The notes under the pieces are model-generated. The model saw only the letters and a program-made list of their open reading frames with translations, did no database searches and was not told the origin of the DNA. A DNA stretch of 64,000 nt from Cerasicoccus sp. TK19100 (GTDB lineage Bacteria > Verrucomicrobiota > Verrucomicrobiia > Opitutales > Cerasicoccaceae). The translations under genes were made by a program, and so were the position numbers. Where the stretch lies: assembly GCF_027257155.1 (NCBI RefSeq), contig NZ_JAPWDU010000002.1, forward strand, positions 434,001 through 498,000, given 5' to 3'. Every line of letters starts with the position of its first letter. Within the stretch, counting starts at the first letter, position 1. Positions 15,301 through 23,706 of the stretch are shown in pieces.

Positions 15301-16590
15301 GATGTCACAGTGGCCTACCACGCCATCGCCGTGAGCGACGATATCGAAACGGTTTACACCGACGCCTTGGGCAACGACTGGCGCTTCGTCCACGATGCGG
15401 AGCAGCACCTGCTTGCGGTGAGAAATCCACTCGGCGGAACAGGATTCTTCACTTACGACGAAAACGGCAACCGGCTCACCGCGACCGACGCCAACGACCA
15501 CACGACGACCTTTACCTACACCGACCGCGGCGACATCGCGTCGATGGAGGACCCGCTGGGCCACACGACGACCTTTACCTATGGCGATCAGCACGACCTG
15601 CTGACCATCACCGATGCGCTCGACCGCACCACGACGTTTGCCCGCGAGGATGGCCGCCTGACCTCCGTCACCGATGACCTGGATTTCGTCGCCACCAAAC
15701 AGTATTACAGCAACGGCCAAGTCTCCCGATACTCCAGCGCTGACGGGGCGAGCATTGACTACGGCCTCGACAGCAAGGAGCGCGTGAGCACGGCCACGAA
15801 CCCGCGCAACGGCGAAATTGGCCTGCCCTACTCCGACCAGCAAACCAGCTACGACCTGGCCGGCCGCCCGATTACGCAGATCGACTTTGGCGGCAACATC
15901 ACCACCATCGAGTACACGCCGACCGATGAAGTGCGTTCGCAAACCGACCCCGATCTGAACACCTCCCGCAACGACTACGACTACCGCGGGCGCCTGATGC
16001 GGAGCATCAACAACCTGAACGCCACCACCACCTACAGCTACGATGGCAACGGCAACATCATCGCCTCTACCAACGCCATCGGCGAAGTCACAACCTTTGG
16101 CTACGACCACGACGACCGCCTGACCAGCATCACCAATGCGCGCGGCTCGACGATCACGTATACTTACGATGCGCTGGGCCGCTTAACAAAAACCACGGAC
16201 CCGCTCGGGCGCACCGACGAAACGGTTTACGACGCGGTGGACAACATCATTGCGCGCTACGATCCCTCGGGCACGCGCATGCTTTACATTGATTACGATG
16301 CGCGCGATTTACCCGTGCGTATGGAGGACGCGCTCGGCCACGTGATCACCGCCGAGTACGACGCAGTCATGCGGAAAGTGAGCACGACTGATGAACTCGG
16401 CCGCACGACTACGTTTGCCTACGACGCGCTGGACCGCTTGGTCTCGGTGACCGATCCTCAAGGCCGCACGGGAACCAACACCTACTACCGCGACGACATG
16501 CTCGACACGGTAACGCACCCGGTTCATCGGCGGAATACATCTTCACGCGCGACAAGGCGAACAACGTCATCTACATCGTCGATCCCCTGA
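12379..16590 (+). CDS. RHS/YD-repeat secreted protein, N-terminal part (frameshifted)
   Basis: 1,403 residues in this frame. It has an N-terminal signal peptide (LRTLLLLPCVLGAQS), then a concanavalin-like beta region (about residues 30-240) and a further beta region. An RHS entry module follows near residues 600-660 (YNSLLTSIDGPVGPSWSHNF). A domain resembling the proprotein-convertase P domain lies at about 805-927 (DLTLHLID-type block GDWTLHLIDNESG). From about 930 there are many YD repeats (TFTYTDRGD, YSYDGNGNI, FGYDHDDRL). The frame breaks near 16520: the last residues, VHRRNTSSRATRRTTSS, are out-of-frame, while the correct continuation starts at GGT 16521. Most simply a one-base deletion splits one long gene. 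Confidence 0.85.
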   Translation: MLRTLLLLPCVLGAQSVNILYDAGLTHPDPTNQGWGGSEVSTPGADISPVDGLIDAPANVGPINDAQGASWQIYDQLASSSLDSPAYPISFEAEQFKALYIHGWEYEFTVKAVQETDFSGFTGWGLTSANDPGWGFTGASARVGFFFGVNGNGSFWVSINSGTKHFLGSGNDFHTIRAIGAPESTEFEWFIDDVSQGLGNLESTGAYEGIIFQAGSSPRIGGAANWKKVSLQSLDEPATAPGGPITGTVLFGGDENFFPENGVNGLLSLSAATSEGVVIKEALSDSGYYWLDIVGLDDVSAGAMVASVAQNGRYQTVPSGSDFATNSVVPVDVPNQYAIVTSRSSEFENYDINAAFGWFPYTDFLAGVASGDGVNPPITKLTASTGITLGDEVIPAGVGVTTVDLTDLGASSTDGLLLVSAAESDDNVALVTAQADGTFTVNVRQNNSSSLEQGAFSFVYLPFADAGQADQPLVALGRVRSDGAVADFGGDFIVTKQSKGRWSLAVTGQTNDTGTLLVSPVGGGPNNADNIVTYEWNESAGVWFIECRDGDFPIVGLDDGATADEIMFNFAFVSKESASPIVQPPKLDLLAARETRANTDSLIGNGIDTASGALIRGVELIRIEGVRPITFEIDYNSLLTSIDGPVGPSWSHNFQARLYGTNGGEITVFWNQHRYSSFEYLDTPEHGLTYRGLDEDVRYASLVARTPDSEYPDSFWILTTQEGDAYHFGADGRLVLVANVIGQPIELTYNDADQLTRLTDPYTEAYISLGYNSDDRIAIIADELGRQVILQYNDAGNLITVPAAVMLESKVWGDSFPATPIPDNNATGISVPIEVTDGGYVSGLTFDALEIQHSDPDQLDVYLTTPSGREITLPLTLTPPDTINMAGLSFTQMPEEDRMGDWTLHLIDNESGLTGSLRAYELSFYSSRRAVTYIYDSENRIIQAIDTLGDQLFAAEYDAQGRIIRQADGRPETPDVTVAYHAIAVSDDIETVYTDALGNDWRFVHDAEQHLLAVRNPLGGTGFFTYDENGNRLTATDANDHTTTFTYTDRGDIASMEDPLGHTTTFTYGDQHDLLTITDALDRTTTFAREDGRLTSVTDDLDFVATKQYYSNGQVSRYSSADGASIDYGLDSKERVSTATNPRNGEIGLPYSDQQTSYDLAGRPITQIDFGGNITTIEYTPTDEVRSQTDPDLNTSRNDYDYRGRLMRSINNLNATTTYSYDGNGNIIASTNAIGEVTTFGYDHDDRLTSITNARGSTITYTYDALGRLTKTTDPLGRTDETVYDAVDNIIARYDPSGTRMLYIDYDARDLPVRMEDALGHVITAEYDAVMRKVSTTDELGRTTTFAYDALDRLVSVTDPQGRTGTNTYYRDDMLDTVTHPVHRRNTSSRATRRTTSSTSSIP

Positions 16591-16775
16591 ACGGCACAGA
16601 GGACTTTGCCTACAACACGCGCAACCTCCTCTCGCAGGAAGACAAGGATTCCGGCCGCGAAGTCATTTATGCTTACGATGACGTCGGGCGACTACTCACC
16701 TCGACGCCGGACTCGCCTACGGCGACCGACTTTACCCGCACCTACAGCTACGACGCCGACAACAAGCTGCTCGAA

Positions 16776-18722
16776 GTGAAGGCCAGGATTGACGCCGTTG
16801 ACCAGGTGCGCACCAAGCGCACTTACGACGTCCTTGGCCGCGTCGCCACCTACACCAATTACCGTGAGGAAGATGGCGCCACGGTCGGCGAGACGCTCAT
16901 TTATGCCTACGATCAGGCGGGCAATCTGTCGCGCCTGATTTACCCTGACGGCGCGGATGTGCGCTACGCTTACGACGCCGCCGACCGCCTGATCAAAGTC
17001 ACCGACTGGGCTGACCGCGAGACCGACATCACCTGGAACAATCAGGACCGCGTCGAGAGCATCGATTTCCCCAACGGCGTCCAGCGCAACATCCGCTACG
17101 ATGCGGCGGGGAACATCATCTATCGTGAAGACCTGGCCAGCGATGATTCAGTCATCGTGGCCTTTGCCTATAGCTACGACGCCGCCGGGCGCCTGCAATC
17201 GGAGCACACTGCGCCGGAACCCACGACCCTCCCTCCGACCACCGCGACCTATAGCTACGATGAGCGCAACCGCCTCGTCAGCTACAATGGCGGCTCGGTG
17301 CAATCGGACCCCCAGGGCAATTTGCAGCGCGCCGTCAACGTCCCCTCACTCAACCCCAGCGGGGCGATAGTGCAGTTTAACAATCGTGGACGCTTAACCC
17401 AAACGGCCAGCTATGCATTTACCTACAATGAAGAAGACCGGCTCATCGGCTGGCAACCAGTCGGCAGCGCGGAGTCTCAGCAAACGAATTTCTTCGTGAA
17501 TCCCGAGGCGGGCATGAGCCAGGTCTTGCTGCAGACGGGGCCCAGCCAGTCCAAACGTTACGTCTATGGCCTTGGACTTTTCTACGAGGAAGACGCCAAC
17601 ACCAGCGACATTAAGGTGCTCCATTACGACAGCCGCGGCAGCACGGTGGCGATCAGCGATAACGGCGGGGAACTCGTTGGGCAGATCGCCTACTCGCCCT
17701 ATGGCGAGATCATCCACCGCAGCGGCGACACGGACACGCTCTTTTTGTATTGCGGCATGTTCGGCGTAATGACGTCGCCCGAGGGCCTCAACTACATGCG
17801 CTACCGTTGGTATTCGCCGGAGCTGCGCCGGTTCCTCAGCCAGGACAGCCACTTTGGCTCGATTCGCGATCTGAATACGCTCAATCGTTACGCCTATGCG
17901 GGCGGCAACCCGGCAATGATGGTCGATCCGGAAGGCGAGTTTTGGTGGATCGCAGGCGGCGCAGCGGCTGGTGCGGCAGTCGGGCTCACCGTTACCTTCG
18001 TGACCGACCTGATCGACGACGGGCAGATCAATACGCCGGGCGAGCAATACGCCTCCGCGGCGATTGGCGGAGCCGTCACTGGCGCGCTCTTATCCACGGG
18101 CGCCGGGCTGGGCACGGGGGCGGGATTCGCCTTGGCGGCCTTTGCCGGAGGCGCGGGTGCGGCAGCGGAAAACTTGTCCTACGCCGGGCTGACCGGCACG
18201 CAAGTTGACGGCAAGCAGCTTGCCTTTCAAACCATCACAGGAGCAGCGTTGGGCGTCGTTGGCCATGGCGCGGGAAAGGTCGTCAATAAGGCGGGCGCCA
18301 AGTTTTACGCCAAGAGTTTTGGCAGCACGAATCGCTTTATCAAGTTCGCGAACTCCCTCGCCCGCCCCGACAAAATCTCCCGTCGCTTAGCGGTGAGCAG
18401 CTACAGCAACCTCGTGAAACGCAGTGCGAAGAAAGAAGCCATTCAGGGCGCACTTGCGGTGTTCAAGAAACTGCCGGGCGCAGTGCTCTCGGGCATCCAA
18501 AGCCCGGGCGGCCTGTCCAGCCAGCCAATCACCATCATTCAGGATGGCGGGCAGCGCGGCTCCGGCGCGTTCAACATCCGCAGCGAAGCCCTCGGCGCAT
18601 TGAGCCTGAATCAATCGCGGCAATATGGAGAATACATCCACTACAACTTTTACCTGGAAGCGGTGCAGTTAACCAGCCAACCCGTGCCCGTCAACCCCAC
18701 CCACACGCTATCCGGATTTTAA
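16776..18722 (+). CDS. RHS/YD-repeat protein, C-terminal part with variable tail
   Basis: Continuation of the RHS protein in the other frame. The frame carries sensible YD repeats from 16521 onward; the first ATG-like start is not until well inside, so 16776 is only a nominal start. It contains more YD repeats (FAYSYDAAGRL, YSYDERNRL) and the conserved RHS core end RYRWYSPELRRFLSQDS and NRYAYAGGNPAMMVDPEGE near residues 340-388. The tail of about 260 residues begins with Gly/Ala-rich hydrophobic stretches and has no toxin domain I recognise. In polymorphic RHS systems the tail is the effector, but no immunity gene is evident directly downstream. Confidence 0.8.
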   Translation: MKARIDAVDQVRTKRTYDVLGRVATYTNYREEDGATVGETLIYAYDQAGNLSRLIYPDGADVRYAYDAADRLIKVTDWADRETDITWNNQDRVESIDFPNGVQRNIRYDAAGNIIYREDLASDDSVIVAFAYSYDAAGRLQSEHTAPEPTTLPPTTATYSYDERNRLVSYNGGSVQSDPQGNLQRAVNVPSLNPSGAIVQFNNRGRLTQTASYAFTYNEEDRLIGWQPVGSAESQQTNFFVNPEAGMSQVLLQTGPSQSKRYVYGLGLFYEEDANTSDIKVLHYDSRGSTVAISDNGGELVGQIAYSPYGEIIHRSGDTDTLFLYCGMFGVMTSPEGLNYMRYRWYSPELRRFLSQDSHFGSIRDLNTLNRYAYAGGNPAMMVDPEGEFWWIAGGAAAGAAVGLTVTFVTDLIDDGQINTPGEQYASAAIGGAVTGALLSTGAGLGTGAGFALAAFAGGAGAAAENLSYAGLTGTQVDGKQLAFQTITGAALGVVGHGAGKVVNKAGAKFYAKSFGSTNRFIKFANSLARPDKISRRLAVSSYSNLVKRSAKKEAIQGALAVFKKLPGAVLSGIQSPGGLSSQPITIIQDGGQRGSGAFNIRSEALGALSLNQSRQYGEYIHYNFYLEAVQLTSQPVPVNPTHTLSGF

Positions 18723-18723
18723 T

Positions 18724-19452
18724 ATGCGCCTTCGCCTCACAGCTTTGATCGGCATCTGCGGCTTCGCCCAATTCGCGAGCGGCGTGACCCACGTCTATGA
18801 CGACGCCAACCGCCTGACGCAAACGATTCGCGAAGATGGCGCCGCCACGCTTTTCGTTTACGACGATGCGAACAACCTGCTTGCGGTGACGAACATCAAC
18901 GTGCCCAGCGCGCCGCAGAATTTCTCCGCGACGCTGGGCAGCACCACGTCCGCCACGCTGGTCTGGGAGGACACGTCGAACAGCGAAACGGGCTACTACG
19001 TCGAGCGCCGCAATGCCCGCAATTATGAATGGGCGCTGATCGCGGCGCTTCCCGCCAACTCCACCACCTACACCGACAGCCCCCTCGATCCGAACGAAAC
19101 CTACGTCTACCGCGTTTACGCTGTGGGCGCCCCGCAAGGCGACACGGCAATCATGTCGGCCTACTCAGTCGAAGCCGCAGCCGCCGGAGCGGCGAGCGAA
19201 GTCTTCACGATCCGCTCCTTCCAAAAGATCGGCGACCGGCTGGAGTTAAGCTTCACTGCTGAAGCGGGAACCACCTATTCCTTGCAATCCAGCCTCACGC
19301 TCCAAGAGGAGTCCTGGGCTTTGGCGACCTTCTCCCTGACGCCATCTGGCGATTCCAACAGCAGCAACCTCAGCGGCGTCAGCGGCCCGGTGGTCATCTA
19401 CGTCGACATGCCCGAGGGCAGCCAACAGTTCTACCGCCTGCTGCGGCAGTAG
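18724..19452 (+). CDS. secreted protein with YD repeats and fibronectin type III domain
   Basis: 242 residues, starting one base after the RHS stop. A signal peptide (LTALIGICGFAQFASG) is followed by two YD repeats (VYDDANRLTQT, FVYDDANNLLAVTN). A fibronectin type III domain comes next at about residues 58-140 (SAPQNFSATLG, TLVWEDTSNSETGYYVERR, YVYRVYAVG), then a C-terminal beta domain (about 155-240). The short YD stretch resembles the repeats of the upstream RHS protein. It may be a surface partner or a detached RHS fragment with its own export signal. It is certainly cotranscribed in position. No enzymatic motif is seen. Confidence 0.75.
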   Translation: MRLRLTALIGICGFAQFASGVTHVYDDANRLTQTIREDGAATLFVYDDANNLLAVTNINVPSAPQNFSATLGSTTSATLVWEDTSNSETGYYVERRNARNYEWALIAALPANSTTYTDSPLDPNETYVYRVYAVGAPQGDTAIMSAYSVEAAAAGAASEVFTIRSFQKIGDRLELSFTAEAGTTYSLQSSLTLQEESWALATFSLTPSGDSNSSNLSGVSGPVVIYVDMPEGSQQFYRLLRQ

Positions 19453-19501
19453 CGCGCATTTCGGCAAATATGCATGCAATTTCCCGATAACGCGCCCCTC
19501 A

Positions 19502-19708
19502 AAACGATTACTATCGTTTTTCCAAAAGGATCCCCATCGTTTTGGAAAAAGCATTAGGATCGTTTTCAACAACACATTACCATCTGTTGCGCCAACACAT
19601 TAGGATCTGTTGAGGCATCACATCAGGATGTGTTGACCAAACACATGGGAATGTCTCGCTCTAACACATCTGGTTGTGTTGGCCCGAAGCATTGCCAAAG
19701 TTTTCGTC
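19502..19708. repeat. degenerate hairpin-repeat array 2 (nine 23-bp units)
   Basis: Nine consecutive units of exactly 23 bases fill the space between two convergent genes and touch the stop codon of the YdeI gene. Each unit has a 7-base arm, a 4-base loop, a complementary 7-base arm and a 5-base spacer. Unit 1 pairs perfectly (AAACGAT-tact-ATCGTTT). Units 4-8 have a different arm (AACACAT with ATGTGTT-like), usually with one mismatch; units 3, 7 and 9 pair less well. Neighbouring arms also pair across the spacers (TGTTG-cgc-CAACA), so several alternative folds exist. No coding potential and no CRISPR-like spacers. Confidence 0.85.
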
Positions 19709-20348
19709 AAAGAAACTTGTGCGAGCCGTCGCAGCCGGGCATGCGCTTGGAGAGGCCGCAGGTGCAGTCGTTCATGCCGTAGCCATCCATGATGCGAGGG
19801 ATCACCTTATGAATGCGTGAGGTCCGCGTGGCGCTTTGCTTGGCCGAGGAAAAGTGCATCAGATAGGCGCGCTGGCGTCCTGGCGTCAGCTTTTCCCACG
19901 CCTTCTGAAAGCTGGGGTCGACGTCGAATTCAGCCTGCAACTCCTCGGGGACATCGAGGCTTTGGCTCGCTGGTTTTTCAACGGCTTTGCCTTGTTTTTC
20001 ATTATCCGCAGCCTCCTGGATGAGCGCCATTAGCACCGACTCTTGCTCATCGATTTCCGCCACACTGGTAAACTTAATCCGACGCGCGGCCAGCGTGTTC
20101 TCGCCTGGTTTCTCAAGCACTCCTTCAGGATCACTGAGCAATGCGCCTTTGAAAAAGCCAATCGTGCAGCAATCCTTTAACGTCCCGATGATGGCTACGT
20201 TACCACCGTTGATTGAGTAACAGGGCTGCCGCCACTTCAACTCTTCGGAGAGGCCACACGCCAGCAACATACTCCGCAAGCGTTCGAGCTCCGCGCGCCA
20301 AGGGGCAGCGTCATGCAGGTAAGCAGCAATGTCGGAATTCATGCTCAT
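19707..20348 (-). CDS. YdeI/OmpD-associated family protein with CDGSH-type C-terminus
   Basis: 213 residues. The N-terminal DUF1801-like fold (WRQPCYSINGGNVAIIG, CCTIGFFKGALL) and the central Ala/Glu-rich helices (PEELQAEFDVDP, FEKLTPGRQRAY-type block) are those of YdeI family proteins. The C-terminus reads CTCGLSKRMPGCDGSH, a full match to the CDGSH signature (CxCx2(S/T)x3PxCDG(S/A)H) that binds a [2Fe-2S] cluster through three Cys and one His. A single such motif appended to a YdeI domain suggests a redox or iron role, which is inference. It converges on the FN3 gene across the repeat array. Confidence 0.8.
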   Translation of the reverse strand: MSMNSDIAAYLHDAAPWRAELERLRSMLLACGLSEELKWRQPCYSINGGNVAIIGTLKDCCTIGFFKGALLSDPEGVLEKPGENTLAARRIKFTSVAEIDEQESVLMALIQEAADNEKQGKAVEKPASQSLDVPEELQAEFDVDPSFQKAWEKLTPGRQRAYLMHFSSAKQSATRTSRIHKVIPRIMDGYGMNDCTCGLSKRMPGCDGSHKFL

Positions 20349-20400
20349 ACCTCAGTAATTCATTGACCAGTTTGCGAACACGATTCGCCAAAGAATTCAG

Positions 20401-21873
20401 CTACAGGGAAACTAGCTCAACTGCTTCAACCAGACGTTGGTTGGATGAGATTTGCGGGCTTAGACCCGTAGCCGACGTGACATTTTTTACCTCAATTCGC
20501 TCGCAGACTACGTACGGGGACAACTGCTCCGCTGCAGGCAGGGGTTCGCCATTTTCAGGGTCGTCGAGGAAATACATGCCCGTGTAGTCGGCGGGGTGAT
20601 TGCCATCCTCGACATGCAGACCATCGATCTCGATCTCTCGCGGCATGTAGCACGGATAGCCAAAGTCGTGCGCGCCATCGTTATTCATGCCAAGGAGACT
20701 CGGCCAAGTTTCATCGCCACAAGATGGAATCCAACGGCAGTTTCGCACCTTTAGATTTCCTTCCCAGGTGCTCCCATAATCTCCACGCAAATTCACGACG
20801 TGCGCCCCGTAAATCGTACAATTTTCCAAGGTGAGCTTGCCACGACCTATCGCGTTCACCCCCATGTAGCCGAAGGTGCAATTCCGCATCGTGTAAACGC
20901 CAGAAACGCCCATGTGCGTGTCCATACGCGACAGAAAACAGTCTTCGAGCACGATATTTTTGCAGAAATTCGTCGCAATCACGCCCCAACGTGTGCGGTC
21001 ACAAATCAGGTTCATCCGGCAGTTGATCACGCTGAAGTTCACGACATTGTTCGCGTGCATATCATAGGAACCAATCGTGACCGGTTTGCCCGCAGGCCCG
21101 ATTAGGGTGTAGGTCTTGTGAGCACTCGCAAAGCAGTCCCGATAAGTGACATTGGCGCAATGGCTTGCACTAAGAAAGCCCCGGTAAGGTTGGCCAATGC
21201 TGGTCTCACCCGCCACATAATGCGTCAATCCGACGACCTCGGTATTCGAGCGCATAACCTCGATCCCGCGCGCCCAATAGGAGAAGCCTTCAATGTCCAT
21301 GCGGTTGGCATGCGTGGTAAAAACGCCGCCCCGCACCGTCAGTTTCCGCGCATCCATCGGCTGAGCTTTCACCGCAGTGAAAGCATCGTAAGACCAGTCG
21401 ATATCGCCTTCGATGGACCCGTCACGTCGCAGGATAAAACAGTCCTGTTGCGGGTGACCGTTGGATTGATTCAAACCCCGCCGACGGTAAAGCAGCTGGT
21501 TGGCATTCTCGACAAAGACGTAGCAATCGTGCTCGGGCCGGACATCGACCTGGCGCTGATCACGCGACAAACTGCTCAGCTCAAGCGGCTCACTTTGTAA
21601 CGCAGAGCGGACAACAAACAGATACTTCTGGTGATCCTCCACCTCCGTGTCGTCGATCGTAAAGCGCGATGTGCTCCAGTCGGTATCCGTTTCAATGAAC
21701 GCCGTTTGCGCACTGGCACCAAGGTGGTAAGTCGCGTCGGGCTTCGACTTGACTGGCAGTCCATGCGCATTCGCGTGTGCATGTGCTTTGACAATGGCCG
21801 ACAAGTCATCGGTGACGCCATCGCCAACCGCGCCAAAATCTTCGTACGCAACCGGGTCAGTGGGGGAATTCAT
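20401..21873 (-). CDS. right-handed beta-helix protein (pectate-lyase-3-like)
   Basis: 490 residues. It opens with the classic Pectate_lyase_3 start VAYEDFGAVGDGVTDDLSAI, then has repeated beta-helix strands (NVVNFSVINCRMN, NIVLEDCFLSRMD, KLTLENCTIYGAH). No signal peptide is visible, so it is either cytoplasmic or exported by another route. The fold is shared by polysaccharide lyases, glycosidases and phage tailspikes, and no catalytic residues can be assigned here. Many Cys in the coils suggest an intracellular or stacked-Cys arrangement. Function unknown; a carbohydrate-active role is likely but unproven. It lies 52 bases upstream of the YdeI-CDGSH start on the same strand and may be cotranscribed with it. 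Confidence 0.7.
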   Translation of the reverse strand: MNSPTDPVAYEDFGAVGDGVTDDLSAIVKAHAHANAHGLPVKSKPDATYHLGASAQTAFIETDTDWSTSRFTIDDTEVEDHQKYLFVVRSALQSEPLELSSLSRDQRQVDVRPEHDCYVFVENANQLLYRRRGLNQSNGHPQQDCFILRRDGSIEGDIDWSYDAFTAVKAQPMDARKLTVRGGVFTTHANRMDIEGFSYWARGIEVMRSNTEVVGLTHYVAGETSIGQPYRGFLSASHCANVTYRDCFASAHKTYTLIGPAGKPVTIGSYDMHANNVVNFSVINCRMNLICDRTRWGVIATNFCKNIVLEDCFLSRMDTHMGVSGVYTMRNCTFGYMGVNAIGRGKLTLENCTIYGAHVVNLRGDYGSTWEGNLKVRNCRWIPSCGDETWPSLLGMNNDGAHDFGYPCYMPREIEIDGLHVEDGNHPADYTGMYFLDDPENGEPLPAAEQLSPYVVCERIEVKNVTSATGLSPQISSNQRLVEAVELVSL

Positions 21874-21927
21874 AACAACGCAGATTATCGTTCACCCCAG
21901 TCAGACACCGTCTTCCCCCATGGCCAA

Positions 21928-21964
21928 GAAAAAAGCGCCCTGCTCTATCCAGAGTCAGGGCGCT
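21928..21964 (-). terminator. intrinsic terminator after lysS
   Basis: Perfect 9-bp stem AGCGCCCTG / CAGGGCGCT with a 13-base loop. On the minus strand it is followed by TTTTTTC, and it lies 24 bases after the lysS stop. A textbook Rho-independent terminator. Confidence 0.9.
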
Positions 21965-21987
21965 AAAGTTTGCCGAATTGCGATGGT

Positions 21988-23649
21988 CTACTCCGCGCTT
22001 ACTTTGTTGCGCAGAGTTGGGAACAGGATGGTGTCGCGGATGTTCGAGGCGGACGTCAGCAGGATGACCAAGCGGTCGATGCCGATGCCCATGCCGCCGG
22101 CAGGTGGCATGCCGTGCTCGAGGGCCACGAGGAAGTCTTCGTCGAGGTCTTGCGTCTCTTCGCCGACTTGCGCTTCAAACATCTCACGCTGTACGAAGGG
22201 GTCGTTCTGCTCGCTGTAAGCCGGGGCGATTTCCTGGCCGTTGATGCAGAGCTCGAACACGTCCAGTGAGCCGTCGCCGGACTCGTTGAGCTTGGCCAAG
22301 GGGCAAAGCTCCTTCGGGATGCGGGTGACGAATGTCGGCTGGATCAGCGTGGGCTCGATCAGCTTTTCAAAGACGTCGTTGGTCACTTCGAAATCAGCGG
22401 CTTCGGGGTCCACCTGGATGCCCAGCTTGGCGCAGGCGGCCAGCTTTTCCTCGCGACTGCGGCTGAACCAATCAGCATCGCCAGTCGCTTCGATGATGAG
22501 GTCATTGTATTGCGCCTCGCGCCACGGGGCGGCGAAGTCGATCACCTCGTCCTTGCCATAAACCGGGATCTGATACGTGCCGAGCACCTTCTCGCACAGG
22601 TGCAGGATCAGGCCCTTCACGAGGTCCATCATGCCGCGGTAGTCGGAGTATGCCTGGTAGACCTCGAGCATCGTGAACTCGGGGTTGTGGCGGCGGGAAA
22701 GGCCCTCGTTACGGAACACGCGGCTGAGCTCGAACACGCGGTCAACGCCGCCCACGAGCATGCGCTTGAGGTGCAACTCCAGCGCGATGCGCAGGTAGAA
22801 ATCGCAGTCCAGCGCATTCATGTGCGTGACGAACGGACGCGCGGCGGCACCACCGGCCACGTTGTGCAGGCAAGGCGTTTCCACTTCGGCGAAGTCCTTG
22901 TCCCACAGGTAGCGGCGGATTTCCTTAACGATTTCGCTGCGCTGACGGAAGCGCGTGCGGCTCTCCTCGTTGCTGATCAGGTCGAGGTAGCGCTGGCGGT
23001 AAATCTGCTCGCTATCGGTCATGCCATGGAACTTCTCCGGCAGCGGACGCATCGACTTGGAGACGATCGCGTAGTCCTTGATGTGGACCGTGATCTCGCC
23101 CGTCGAGGTGCGGAAAGTCTGGCCGCGGACGCCGATGATGTCGCCGATGTCCACCATCTTCTTGAAGAAGTCGTTATATTCGCCCTCGGGGAGGTCGTCG
23201 CGGGTCACGTAAAGCTGGATAACGCCGTCGCGGTCGAGGATCTTCATGAAGCTCGCCTTGCCCATCACGCGGAAGGTGATGACGCGGCCCGCCATCGAGA
23301 CCTCGGGGCCCATCGGCACTTCCGGCTTCGCGGGGACTTCGGGCAGTTCAAACGGATCGTCCTGCGAAATCTCGCCGGCCTGGATCTTGGCGCGGCGCTC
23401 CATCTTGGCAGCGTTCTGTTTCTCGGCAGCAGCCTCGTAAACCTCGAGCTCGGCTTTCACCGTTGGGTTTGCGTCAAAGAAAGCGGCTTCTTCGGCTTCA
23501 AATTGCGCGAAGGCCTGCTTGCTGGTGTGCGTCTGTTCCCAATTGGCGCGAAAAGGATCGCGGCCGGCTGCGCGCAGCTTGTCGAGCTTTTCGCGGCGCA
23601 CGGCGAAAAGGTCATGGGAATTGTCTTGATCGGGCTGTTTCTGGCTCAT
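21988..23649 (-). CDS. lysS: lysyl-tRNA synthetase, class II
   Basis: 553 residues. It has an N-terminal OB-fold anticodon-binding domain (GRVITFRVMGKASFMKI, IGVRGQTFRTSTGE) and a class II catalytic core. Motif 2 is seen as FRNEGLSRRHNPEFTMLE and motif 3 as GMGIGIDRLVILLT. It charges tRNA-Lys. An insertion of about 40 charged residues precedes the OB fold (residues 30-90, containing QNAAKMERRAKIQ), which makes the protein somewhat longer than typical bacterial LysS (about 500). It is followed by a strong terminator and is probably monocistronic. Confidence 0.95.
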   Translation of the reverse strand: MSQKQPDQDNSHDLFAVRREKLDKLRAAGRDPFRANWEQTHTSKQAFAQFEAEEAAFFDANPTVKAELEVYEAAAEKQNAAKMERRAKIQAGEISQDDPFELPEVPAKPEVPMGPEVSMAGRVITFRVMGKASFMKILDRDGVIQLYVTRDDLPEGEYNDFFKKMVDIGDIIGVRGQTFRTSTGEITVHIKDYAIVSKSMRPLPEKFHGMTDSEQIYRQRYLDLISNEESRTRFRQRSEIVKEIRRYLWDKDFAEVETPCLHNVAGGAAARPFVTHMNALDCDFYLRIALELHLKRMLVGGVDRVFELSRVFRNEGLSRRHNPEFTMLEVYQAYSDYRGMMDLVKGLILHLCEKVLGTYQIPVYGKDEVIDFAAPWREAQYNDLIIEATGDADWFSRSREEKLAACAKLGIQVDPEAADFEVTNDVFEKLIEPTLIQPTFVTRIPKELCPLAKLNESGDGSLDVFELCINGQEIAPAYSEQNDPFVQREMFEAQVGEETQDLDEDFLVALEHGMPPAGGMGIGIDRLVILLTSASNIRDTILFPTLRNKVSAE

Positions 23650-23706
23650 GAGAAGCGGGAAACGCTGATGCCGAGCCGCCCCTGTGGCAAGTTTAAAGGC
23701 GCCTGC

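Noticed and set aside
19502-19708. CRISPR array
   Set aside because: Units diverge throughout, arms are inverted within each unit, and there is no constant repeat separated by unique spacers; no cas genes are in the window.
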